From assembly GCF_901709675.1 (NCBI RefSeq), contig NC_051100.1:2294001-2358000 (forward strand): a stretch of DNA of 64,000 nucleotides. The letters run 5' to 3'. Under the pieces are notes generated by a model, which did no database searches, was not told the DNA's origin, and saw nothing but the letters and a program-made list of their open reading frames with translations. Positions 48,901 to 59,560 of the stretch are shown here, piece after piece. This DNA comes from Syngnathus acus (Eukaryota; Chordata; Actinopteri; Syngnathiformes; Syngnathidae). Position 1 is the stretch's first letter; each line of letters opens with the position of its first letter. The position numbers were made by a program, and so were the translations under genes.

Positions 48901-49794
48901 ACGGCCCAGATATCGCACAGTTGGTTGTAGCCGCCTTTTCTCTCCACGGCCGCCACCTCCGGAGCCATCCTGTTGCGGGGAGGAGAGAGACAAACACATT
49001 CTCCTATTCGTTAAAGTTGAACAAGAAGCGCCGATTCATCGACTAATCAATCAAATTCTTTCATCCGGCTGCAGTTCGTACACTCGGCCCCTCACAAGCG
49101 GCATCAACGACTCACCAGTAAGGTGTTCCGATGAATGACTTCCTCTTGGCCAGAGTTGCCGTGATCTGCGCTGATACGCCAAAGTCGGCTATCGAGAGAA
49201 AAATGAACCGAAAGATTAATGACCCCTCAATAAAGCGGAGTGAGAACAATATAGAGAAATCCCCCGGGGAAGGAGGGGGGGAAAAAAACAAACAAATGGA
49301 GATCGACCGGTTGGTCTCACCTAGCTTGACGTAGCCGTTGTCTGTCAGGAGGATGTTGGCGCCCTGTTGTTGACAAAATGCGGTTATTTATTTCGTGTGT
49401 GTATTTTGTGATGCATGTTCCCCCAAAGCTCACCTTGATGTCTCGGTGCATTTTGCCTTTATTGTGAAGGTAGTACAAACCCTGCAAATACAGAATCACG
49501 CAACAATTGTTAAAGCTATGAAAAGAAAAAAAACGAAGAAAAATCAAGGATCAAAATATGATGCAGCACGTGCTTACCTGCAGGGTCTCCCGTGACATGT
49601 AAGCTATTTGGGACTCTAACAAAGGCCCGGTTACTAAAAAAAACAAAAAAAGAAAAGGAAAGAATGAAAAGGTCATTACGTGGACGACCAGACGTGACTA
49701 AACAATAAGAATGCGAGTGTCACCATGATAGATGTCCTGTAGCGAGCCTCCTCCGCAGTACTCCATGCTGATCCACAACTTGTCTCGCCTACGC

Positions 49795-49830
<36 letters not shown>

Positions 49831-52800
49831 TAGTTGCGCCATCTTCCACAATGTAACAACAACTTAGCAAGAAAGATGTTTCATTCTAAAATACAGTAGA
49901 TTGGAATGTACCATTTGCCAACAATGGCTTTCAAATTATTCACCAAAAAACACCAGAACAATATTAAGTTTGAAATAAATATTTTGAATTGGGTTCTTAC
50001 TTACAATTTATGTTTTGGAGCTATCCCTCGTATAACAATCCATCTATCACTTTGTTTGCATTTTTCTTTTTTCCGTCCGTTCCGCATGCTCATTATCCAA
50101 AACACCCAAATAGACGTCAGTAAAGTATGTAAAGTGTTCGTACCGGAGATAGCTGCCAAAGTAGGCCACGATGTTGGAGTGCTTACAATCCTTCATCATC
50201 AGAATCTCCTGCTGGACAACGGCAAAGTCTTCCCCTGGATGGAAGCAAACAAAGCGGAGGGATGAAGGGAGCGAGGCAAAAGGCCAGAGAGGATGAAGGC
50301 AAAGTGCTCACCTGGCTCCAGTTTGATGACTTTGATAGCCGCCAGCTCTGCTGTGTTTACATTACGAGCCTGGAGGAAGGAGAAGGGAGGTTAGCAATCA
50401 GGAGGCTCTGAAAGTATGAAACGTGTGGTGGACGGCCAAAAGGTTTCCCGCTGTGAACAGCATCCTCCAATTGTTTATGGGATTGTACGTACCAGGAGGC
50501 GAGTGTTTTACATGACACTGACTAGACATAAAACGTACGAACGGGAAAGGGAGTCGTATTCCCGAAAAGCCGGGAATTCTTTGCTAAGCGGCGTATTGGC
50601 AGGACAGCAAGGAGGCAGATTTTCTAAAAATAGCGAGCTGTGTTTACATCACTTGCGAAGGAAGAGAGAAGTTCCTCTGTGAAACAAGACATGAATAAAA
50701 GATGATTGCAGAAGCATCGCCGCATAAGAATGCGTGAAAGTGAGTGGCTTTAATAGCCGTTGATGGTTTTCTGGGCGGGACTTAATAAATCTTTAGAATG
50801 GAAAGTAAAATGGATAAGAGCGGCCATTATTGAAAGAACATCTTCACGACATAGTGACAATATCTTTTTGCTACTTTTCCGCCTCTTTTTCAATGATGAG
50901 CCACTGTTACTGATTTTACTGCGTTTCATCCGGCACGCATTATTTGCTTTTACATTGATTCCTATGGGAAACGTTGCTTCGACTTACAAACTTTTCGACT
51001 TACAAACCCAATTGTGGATTGAATTAAGTTCTTAAGTAGAGGTGCCGCTATATTTTATTATCTTCTGCAGCTTTCAACACAAATTACACAAATTACAGAT
51101 CCTCACCATGTGTGGGGGAAACAAGTTAGCCATCCTTGCTAACAGCAGTTAGCGAGATAACACCTCGACCTTGAAAACAAGACACCGCTGCAACGCTGTA
51201 CGGTTCTGAAAACACACACCCCCATGGGAACTGCAGCCTGGCCTGCATATTTTGCCAAGATTTTGTACACAGCGAACCGTGACATTTCACACAGCGCTCC
51301 CGCTCACTTCATTACCCGAGAGTGAAAGCTTCTAATGAAAGAGACCTAAGGACACGCTTTGACTAAAGTGCTGGAAATGTCAACACGTGGACATTTTTTT
51401 TTCCCCCCCGACACTTGTCGTTGAGTCTGGTAGAAATGCGAGGAGCTGTGCCACAAGTGGAGAACAGGGGCGATGATTGACAGCGCACAATACGAGAAGG
51501 CAGCACAAGAGCACGTAACAAAGCCCGTGGCAGGAGGGAGGAGGCACAAAGAGACGTCCAAAGGCGAGAAAGGAGACGTACACAGCGCGCCAGTGTGTTC
51601 GCTCGCTTTACAGACGGTCGAGGGTGATGACTCATGAGCGCTCAGCGGCAACAACACACACTTGAATGAGTCCGATTGATTGCGGCTGGTGTTACTGTTC
51701 GATCCCCGCTGCGCTTGCGGCAAGTGTTTACATGCTTGATTAAAATCTTTTGGGTTTTACTGCTGCGAGCAACGACCGATGAAAAATGTGCATTGATTCA
51801 TGCGAGGCAGGAAAAGCAGGATTTATGCTTGGGGTGAGACTGAGGCCAGGTTAGCCCACAACAGAAGAATGTTCAGGTGAGGTTAAAGTTGATGCCAAGG
51901 TCAACCACAAGCTAACGGCATTAAATGAACCCTTTCTGAGTTCTGAGCTCGCTTGATGAATGACTTTCAAGGGCCTTTGCATTTTGCTCGGTGGGTGAAC
52001 AAGAAGGGGGGGTCCGCTGGCCATCTGCGAAGCTGGTGACGGCACGCAATCGCCTCGGTTAGTGGGCGGGTCATGCCGCAAGCCCTCTGCGAGGTCGCCT
52101 TCCTCTGTTGGAGCGGAACAATAGGACATGAGGGCCTTCGTACGCGCACACAGAAACCCTCACGCACACACATAACGGAAGCCGGGACTGTTGCATTCCT
52201 GCACCGCGGTCGTCCAGATGTCGTACAAACACACGACAAGGCCCGGTGGGAGGAAATTGCTACTACGAGCACATTTTAATTCAGCCTGGCGTTAAACTCA
52301 GCAGGACGTACAGGCACAAGGAATTAGCCATTAAAAAAAATAATCCTCGAATTGCGAGCGCGCACACACACGCTTAAAATTGATTTCAGTCTTCAGTCGT
52401 GGATCAGCTCTTATTTTATAAACATGTACAATATATATCACCAACCAATAAACCTACCAATCTCGATTAAAATATAGGTGATGAGCTCCTGTGTCAAACG
52501 CTCCGCAGAGGTAAAACAGGAACACATTCCTGGAATCAGCACGTGTATTGAATTGTGTTTTTGACCAAGGGACAAAAAAGATTTCTCTGTATGCAAGCGA
52601 CACCGAGACGCACTAATTGTGTACATTCATCACACTGACAAAAAGAAAAATCCATCATCTGGTGGATAGCTAGCATGCATTGTTAGCATAACTCACGTTG
52701 CGCTGCGGTTAAAGGTAACTGCTGTCGTGGAAAATAGGAACTGACTTGAATCTTTTGTTTTAATGCGATGGCCTTGCACGCTCTGATCCTTGCCTGGGAA

Positions 52801-55663
52801 ATATGCTAAGAGGAGAGTGTCAAATGACTTTCCAGGTGACAAGTGCGCTTGGCATAAACCAAAGGACAACCCAAAGTGTGACTGTACTTCCTCAATCCGA
52901 AGCTGGAAACATCGTCACTTTGCGGGAACAGGGACGTCATCCTATTCTAATTTCGGACTCAACGTCGCATCCTGTCTGACGGCAAATCCTTGAGAGGAGC
53001 AGCTATTTCGGCCACGATTATTGACGGGAGTGTAGGCGGCAAAAAAAGTCATGCACGACCGACCAGTCGGATCGTGACACCTTCAGCGTGCACGCTGTAG
53101 TACTGAGAAGCAGGTATTCCTCGAAGTACCACCACATCCCGTTTGTTCTCGAGCTGAACATGTTTACATTTAAGCGGGGGAGATTGTGAACTTTTGGCGA
53201 AACACATTTTCATCACAACTGCAGCTCGTAACGGCATCATCAAGTATTGGTATGGCAATGATGCCATCAATGCAAGGTGCTAGCTAACAAAACACGCTAA
53301 TACAACAGCCACTTTGTTAGAACCTAACAGACTCAAATATGCGGGCAAAGGTCGCCCGGCATCCCCGTGCCTCCAGGAATGAGATTCCAAGCGTCTGAGT
53401 GCAAAATGCTAATTCTCAGCATATAATGGAGCGCCTCTGCAAATTGAAGACGATCATGTGTCGGGAGGCTCACACGTTGCTTCCTGCTCAAACATTCCGA
53501 TCCGAGTCGCAGATTTTCACACAGCGGTAGAGCCAAATATAGGCATCAATGAGCTTTTACCGAGCAGGCCGCCCGCTGCTTAAACAGACGTCCCAGTAAT
53601 GCAGCGAGGGTTTACAATTTACCTCTCCAAAACTGTCATCACCTGTTTTGGGGATTTGGTCATGAGACATGTACAAGGCGAGCCCAGGAAAGTAGATATT
53701 ACGCAAAAATGTATAGCAGCCAGTGACATCTTGTGATTCCTAAACATTTGGTGAGAATTATTTAGAGACGAACAATGTATGATGAACTATAAAACAATAA
53801 CAGGACCAGTGGGGACAATAACAGGTTTGTCAGAGCCCGAGTGGCTGCAACAAGCCAAGATAAAACACCTAAAATTAGAAACACACATGATCTACTCCAG
53901 CAAGGGAAGCATGCATGCAAGATGCAAAACAACGACACAAAGTTGCAAAAATCAGCATCAAACTAAAAGAATATCCAACAACGGGCCTCGGAAATGTTGC
54001 GGTGACATTTTAGCAACATAAGAATCCTGGAAGAGGACCAAACATCATTAAATTAATTCAAGAGTGTTGCGTGTTTCACAGAGCTGCGCTGTGCCAGCTT
54101 TGTCTGTCGTTTAACAGCCAGCGGAACGTTATTTTGAAACAACCACAAACCTGACACTTTATTCGAAACACCTCTGCAATCCAAATTGTGTAATATTGTG
54201 GCCAAAAGCGCGCTCCGCGTGATAAGTTAAAGTAACTGTTTTTAGTAATTACACATGGGTATTTAAAACACGAGCTAGAAGTCACAACAATCAGAACATA
54301 GCCTATTTTTTTTGCCTTTTGTCTGCTAGCTTAATGCTAACACATAATGGGGAAACACATAAAACCCTTTAAATATAGCGGTACTCTGTCATGTATTCTT
54401 TATCCTCTGCAAGGAACTGAGACGAGTTGACAGGAGCTGAGCCATTTATGTTGTCCATATACAATATTTATGTATGTCCTATACTGCCCTTGGGCAAGAC
54501 TACGACATTTATTACAGTATGTTTATTGGAAGACTGCTGTTCTTTCTAATTAAAAACATCACAAAACGTTTTTGGTTTTCCATAGGGAGGTTAGAACGGA
54601 TTAATGACATTTCTATTCATTTCGATTGGGAAAGTGGATTTGAGATACGAGTCATTTAAATTGTGAAGGCATATGCGAAAAGAGGGCAAGCAAAATAAAT
54701 AATTTACGACATTTCCTGACACTACTCTCAAATATGGTGCTTGATTACACTTTGTCAAGAATAGCAAAACATTATAACTTACTCAGAAAGTTTTGATTTG
54801 ATTTTGTTGTCTAATAACTTCAAACCATCGCGAAGGACACGGGCTGATTGTTGATCACAGAGATAACGGACATAAATCACAAGAAATCAAACTGCCGAAC
54901 TATTAATGTGTTAATTACTTGTGTAATAACCGTATAGAATCGATTTTATGGTGCTAGAGCTGAAGAGATGTTGCTAATGTTATTGTTTATCGTCGCTTGT
55001 TGTTGAGTTAGCATCTTTAGAGGGGGCTTACGACAGCTCCAACTAAGGACCTTTTTCCGGCAGCTGTGCAGAAAGGTAGACCGTCAGTGAATATTTGCGC
55101 ACACAAATCAATGCTCGTTGTGATTTTGTGACATTATTCCACTACATAGCCATCAGGTTTAGCATCGCAATGCTAACACAAATCGACTGAGTCCATTTTC
55201 GGACAGCTAGCTTTGCACATGTCCGCTATCCGGTGCTGTTTTCTTCTGACGTAATCGCACTAAAGCAGGCAACAGAATGAATGCAGAAGCTGACATTGAA
55301 ATGCAAATAAATGCATTTAATAAGATAGTGTGACAATAACATCCAGGATTTCAAGCGGCGGGGCTAGCATTAGCTCTATTTGACGCACTTTTAAACGGGC
55401 CACAGCTTCAAGTTGTGACAGTGACAACGTTGGGCCTTCCCAAATGAGTGTCAAAAACACACATTTGATTCCATTTAAGAGCCACGCCCAGCACTTATGA
55501 GTGTCCGATTATGGAACCCCGAGTCAACAGCGCTTCTTCCCCCACTCTGGCTGCAGTTTTTTACCTTGTAGACGTCTCCGTAGGTGCCGCTTCCTATCCT
55601 CTGGATCAGCTCGAAATCCTCCTGCGGATTGCGGCGGGACAAGTCGACGCTGGCGTTCATCAT
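37367..55663 (-). CDS. map4k3: MAP4K3 (GLK), STE20-family kinase with CNH domain (34 coding exons)
   Basis: MAP4K3 is a cytoplasmic Ser/Thr kinase of the germinal-centre kinase family, linked to JNK activation, amino-acid signalling to mTORC1 and T-cell signalling. 34 coding exons join in phase to 2757 nt, 918 aa (human 894 as I recall). The product begins [16 protein letters not shown] and ends [11 protein letters not shown], both hallmark MAP4K3 ends. Order: kinase domain (about 17-274), acidic and proline-rich linker (about 275-565), CNH domain (about 566-890). Exon 20 has two in-frame donors, so a 978 aa form is possible. Exon positions are given in the three block entries. thumpd2 lies upstream on the same strand. 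Confidence 0.96.
40037..46786 (-). CDS. map4k3: map4k3 exons 13-22: acidic and proline-rich linker
   Basis: Exons: 46708-46786, 46565-46623, 45324-45386, 43684-43736, 43453-43491, 42647-42724, 41484-41535, 41206-41398 (or 41026-41398), 40173-40282, 40037-40078. The frame matches human landmarks: [75 protein letters not shown] and GTIKRCP...[12 protein letters not shown] (SH3-ligand-like), then [14 protein letters not shown] and [11 protein letters not shown]. Exon 18 is almost entirely Asp/Glu. Confidence 0.93.
41026..41205 (-). CDS. map4k3: Optional 60-residue in-frame extension of map4k3 exon 20
   Basis: Beyond the donor that matches human (CTAG|GTAACG, exon end 41206), the frame stays open for exactly 180 nt to a second donor, GACGAGA|GTAAGA (end 41026), of the same phase. 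The extra peptide contains [20 protein letters not shown] then [20 protein letters not shown], an acidic amphipathic helix rather than random sequence. Both donors splice in phase to exon 21. Confidence 0.6.
42618..42640. repeat. 23-base G homopolymer next to map4k3 exon 18 donor
   Basis: An uninterrupted run of 23 G on plus. In map4k3 sense it is C23 starting at intron position +7, immediately after GTAAGT. Long homopolymers are also prone to sequencing error, so its exact length is uncertain. Confidence 0.85.
42960..43020. repeat. A17 and C-rich homopolymer runs in map4k3 intron 17-18
   Basis: A run of about 17 A near 42970-42986 and a run of about 13 C near 43005-43017. No function is seen. 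Confidence 0.8.
47463..47620 (+). repeat. Polypurine tract in map4k3 intron 12
   Basis: About 150 bp nearly all A/G (GGAGGAAGAGGAGGGGAGAG and similar) with few interruptions. Such tracts can form triplex DNA. The map4k3 pre-mRNA would be pyrimidine-rich here. Confidence 0.75.
47972..55663 (-). CDS. map4k3: map4k3 exons 1-12: kinase domain
   Basis: Exons: 55565-55663, 50312-50369, 50144-50234, 49724-49788, 49578-49633, 49434-49481, 49321-49363, 49116-49188, 48838-48969, 48698-48760, 48537-48618, 47972-48088. All catalytic landmarks are present: glycine loop [11 protein letters not shown] (23-33), the ATP lysine in AAIKVIK (K46), HRDIK with catalytic D137, ADFG with D155, the activation-loop [12 protein letters not shown] in which S171 matches the regulatory Ser170 of human MAP4K3, and APE. 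The first ATG is 55661-55663; an adjacent second ATG gives only one residue less. Exon 12 ends the domain and adds the [10 protein letters not shown] acidic tail. Intron 1 (50370-55564) is 5.2 kb with no other gene visible. Confidence 0.96.
49795..49830. repeat. (CA)n microsatellite abutting map4k3 exon 4 acceptor
   Basis: ACGCACACGCACACAC... followed by pure CA. In map4k3 sense it is (TG)n running to TGCGTAG|G, so it takes the place of the usual polypyrimidine tract at the exon 4 3' splice site. Confidence 0.9.
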
Positions 55664-55799
55664 GGCCAAGTGCCGCTCAGGGCGCCGGACGACGCGCGCG
55701 GTTGACGGACACCGACGATGTTATGTGCGAAAGGGGATAATTGTCACGGAGAAAAAAAAAAACATACGGCGTCAGAAAATAACAACCCGAGCCCACTCC

Positions 55800-55890
55800 T
55801 GCTCCAACATGGCGGCCACTGCGCTTGGAGCATGCGCATTGGACGTGCCCTCCTCTTCCATGGAGCCTATGCAAGGCACATGCGCACACG
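55800..55890 (-). promoter_or_regulatory. map4k3: map4k3 promoter region (YY1, CCAAT and NRF1-like motifs)
   Basis: Upstream of the map4k3 ATG: a YY1-type AACATGGCGGCC (55806-55817), an inverted CCAAT box (ATTGG, 55838-55842), and NRF1-like GCATGCGCA and CACATGCGCAC (near 55830 and 55877). This motif set is typical of TATA-less housekeeping promoters. It is motif evidence only. Confidence 0.5.
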
Positions 55891-56897
55891 TCAATTTACG
55901 GACAAAATTATTATTTGAATTAAATGTAATAAAGGTCAACAAAACTGTATTCCATTATTTATTTATTTACACTAAATTTCCATTTCGTTCAGGGTCATAA
56001 TCAGAGTATTTCATTGATTCCTGCAGGAATTGGATATGCAACAGTAGGTACATTTTATTTAAGAATCATGTCACCGTTTTCACACCTAAAAATACTGTCA
56101 TGTATATGAAATACACAATCACGCCATTTTATATTCCCTCATCTTACCTGCCTTAAGTGGCTCCCTCTGGTGGTATGCAAGCGAATCACAAAGAACAGTT
56201 TTGTTGTATTTAACTTTTAAGTTGAATGCGATTTGTGTCTCGGCACTATAAATTTATTTGTATAATACATTCCATACTCAAAGCAACGCAAAGTGCTTCA
56301 AACAACGAAAAACACAACACCTAAAAACATTTACAAACAGAGCAGTTGAAGAATTCAAAGAGAATAAAAGCGGCATATTAGTTTTTATTTTAACATTCCA
56401 AGGAGGCTACTTAGTGCATTTTAGAGACCGATTAAAATCCATACATTCTTGAAAGGATATACAAAAACTTTTTTCAGTCATGTTGGGCTGATTAATCTGT
56501 CGTGTATATGAATGGATGGATAAAAGGCATTAATCCAAGATGCTGCGTATTCCATTGTTGGTGTGCTGGCATCAAGAATCACAAGTGACTGGCTTAAGGA
56601 GAAGTGAATGGAAGCCTGTAAGTAAGTAAGTCCAAAGTGTGGTCGTGTCTGGCCCCTTCACAGTTTAACTAGGCTAAGCGGGGCTAAACGCTAGCAGATG
56701 GCAGCATTGTGATTCAGCTAATGGGGGTCAGTGTGTGAGCACTGCAGCGCAACAAAAGTGAAGTGATGTGGTCCCTGAATTAAATTGGTGTGGTTACTTT
56801 TAGCATTTACACTGGACTTGTTGGAGAATAAGAACATCATCCAGGTTTGCAATTCCCAGCAAAAATATTCAATTAAAAAATGTCCAACCTGAATCAA

Positions 56898-59442
56898 TTA
56901 AGTGTGTGTTTTGATATATTTATGTAGAAGTCCATCTATGGTACCTAAGCTGAGTCTCAGAGAGGTCTGGTGCTTCAGAGAGGAGAGAGGCAGGCATGAC
57001 TCGGTCATTAGCCTAATTGAAGGCTCTTTTCCCTGGGTAGGCGTTGAAGTGACATCCTGGACTCCTTCCTGATTTGCGGCTTCTTGTGTGCCCGTTTGCG
57101 GCGGCGTGAGGAGTTTTTTCAGGAGACACGAGAGCTGAGGACTCAGGAGGAGAACCAAGCTTCCACCAACACGGAGGACTCTGCAAGCACAGGATTGTTA
57201 CCTTCTACTTTTTCTTACCATTACAGCCAGTGCAACGGACCTCTCCATCTCGGCGAGGATGAGTGGCAGACTGGCGGCCATGTCGGTTTTGGTGCCAAAC
57301 TTCTTGCCGAATGGCAGGTCGCACACCACCGTGTCCACGCTCGCGTTCGGTAGAGGCATATCTGCCAGAGGACACTTCTTGAGAATTCTTAAGAGAATCA
57401 CATTCTCTTATCATTTTGGACCAGATTCCTCACTAGTAGATGAAGCTTTCAAGAGGTGCATTCTGTCTCGCAGCTCCGCAAACGCCACATTCTCACTGGC
57501 CTTGTGCAGCTGTCTGTCATCAATGTCCAAACCCAGGAAACAAGCGAGCTGAAAATCCAATTCAGACAGAAAACACGGACATGATATAATTATCGTCTTT
57601 ACATTACAACTGCGCTGATCATCTTACGCGCTAATTAAGTGACCTTGTGTTCCTGTGCTGCCTCTATTAAGATGGTTCCTACGCCGCACATCGGATCGAG
57701 AACAAGGGAACCTGACTGTGAATCCAATCGTCATTCGCATGGTAAATAAGATGTATTTGTGTAAAAGGAAAATCGAAACACAATGCACAGCTTTAAAAGG
57801 ACCCAAATACCTGAATTTGAGCCAGTTCGGCCATCGCCCAGGCAACTGTGGATCTCAGTCCTGTCGTTTTGATGTAGCGCCGATTAGCAAGAGGTAACCT
57901 GAGGGAAATAAACAAACGCCAGCAAATCAAAACAATGCATTCAATGTTTCCTTTTGGGGTCAGTTGAGCGAGTGCCAACCTGGTGAGCGGTATCCCGAGC
58001 AGACAATGGTCATCCCTTAAGTACACGGTAATCTACGAGTCAAGAATAGGCAGCTCTAAACACCATGCACAACGACAGAACACGACTGGAATAACGAAAA
58101 TGAAAATACACTTTTGTCTACCTCAATCTGGGGGTTCCTCAAATCAACCTTCCAGCCCAACTGTCCACTCAGACTGGTTCCCAACACTTTACTCACTTCC
58201 TTTGGATATAAAGAAATGGGAGATATCAAGCAAAATTAAGATTTTTATAAATACACGTGTAATGATATTTGGATGAATTCCTGGGTGAAAATGGCATTGC
58301 AGATATTTTGTCTCTAACGTTCCAGTTTTTACATTTTCACCTGGAGACACACACGTAAGAATTGTTTAACATTTTAATGGTTAACTCTTACATTCTCAAT
58401 GGGATTTGGGCCTGGGGCTCTCTGACCGGACCATTCCAAAATGACCGTACCTGAACACTGAGGTGGCGGGACACAGACCCAGAACACTTGCAGCTGATCC
58501 GAAAGGAAAGTGGGCCAGAACAATGCCGGTTAGCCTGTGGTCTTGTTTTATCCTGGTCTGAGTAAAATAATACAAAAATCAGACTCTAAAGTTGCCTGTA
58601 CTTAAAATCCTTAATATGACAGTTTCATGGCTAAACTTTTTGTACAGTACCCAAGAAACAAACACAACAGGAGAGTTCACGTATAATTCAGCATAATTAC
58701 CATCTCTCGTATAGACGTACTCATCTTCACAGTCCATCTTTCTCCTTTTCTTCATGATTGGGAAGTCGCCCTCATTGTCTCCCCCACAAACGTTCTCCTC
58801 TTCCACTTTCCTCTGCTCCTCACACTTGCTCTCCTCCTTCTTCTTGTCTCCTACTACCCCCTGCAGGCGCCTCCATGTCACTTCAGCACTGGTCCAACGT
58901 TGCAGGTCACCAATCAGCGTAGACTTCAGCACAGACGCAACTCTGGCTGTGAACATAACATACAAAACGATTCAACATTCATTATCTTGTGTTTTTTAAT
59001 GCGTGCTGGCTACCTGGGTTGGCGTGGGCGGACAGCTTGAGAGGCGAGTCTCGTTTCATCAACAAGAAGAGTCTTTCCGCAGACTTAAGCTCCTTCACTA
59101 AACTGATGTGGGCGGAGGAGCTGAATAGCACTTTACCTTGCAACCGCTCAATCTGTAAAACATAATAGATAATAGTGATGAAGCAGTTAAGTAAGAAACA
59201 CTTATTCATTTATTATATATTTAATTTCCAATTTGCAGAATGAAAGTGGCAGGGGCCCAAAATATTCTTTTTTTTCACAGAGCCTCAACTCAAAGTTTTG
59301 ATCCCCTTTTTTCTTGACTGTCTCCACTCACGTCGTGAGCTGCCAGCTTCTTCGTCACCTCATCGATTACAAATTGTTCCATCCCGTAACCGGCTGTGCA
59401 AAAGTAGCGAATTTGACTCGCTTCGTTGCCTAAATTGACCAT
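56898..59442 (-). CDS. thumpd2: THUMPD2, THUMP-domain RNA guanine-N2 methyltransferase (11 coding exons)
   Basis: Orthologue of THUMPD2, which with TRMT112 methylates a guanosine of U6 snRNA (N2-methylguanosine) using S-adenosylmethionine. Exons: 59332-59442, 59014-59152, 58701-58946, 58451-58557, 58122-58199, 57980-58032, 57811-57898, 57644-57715, 57434-57548, 57241-57361, 56898-57180. Phases join to 1413 nt, 470 aa (human about 503). Landmarks: IRYFCTAGYGMEQFVIDEV at the N-terminus, LSFRISCKCSGS and the THUMP region (about 165-240), IKTTGLRSTVAWAMAELAQI, the SAM motif LVLDPMCGVGT (D281) and the catalytic-type DLPFGKKF (351-358), then VLRVGGSLVLLLS. The exon 10 donor is the non-obvious GAGAG|GTCCGT, required by frame. 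Exon 3 is Lys/Glu-rich and poorly conserved. Confidence 0.95.
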
Positions 59443-59504
59443 TACGTTCACTGTTAAGTTTCATCTGAGGATAAAAGGGGGGCAAAATCTCATATTCTGC
59501 CAAG

Positions 59505-59560
59505 ATGAACCGCCATGTTTGCTGACTTGTTTATGTCGGAAGCGGAAATACGTCATCAAG
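59505..59560 (-). promoter_or_regulatory. thumpd2: thumpd2 promoter (YY1, ETS and CRE-like motifs)
   Basis: Just upstream of the thumpd2 ATG: CCGCCATGTTTGC (YY1, inverted, about 59510-59521), CGGAAGCGGAAA (two ETS cores, about 59537-59547) and TACGTCA (CRE-like, about 59549-59555). No TATA box. Motif evidence only. Confidence 0.5.

Noticed and set aside
57219-57240. thumpd2 exon 10 ending at the strong-looking donor ATG|GTAAGA.
   Set aside because: It would put exon 11 out of frame. Ending at GAGAG|GTCCGT restores the conserved EMER-VLRVGG reading.
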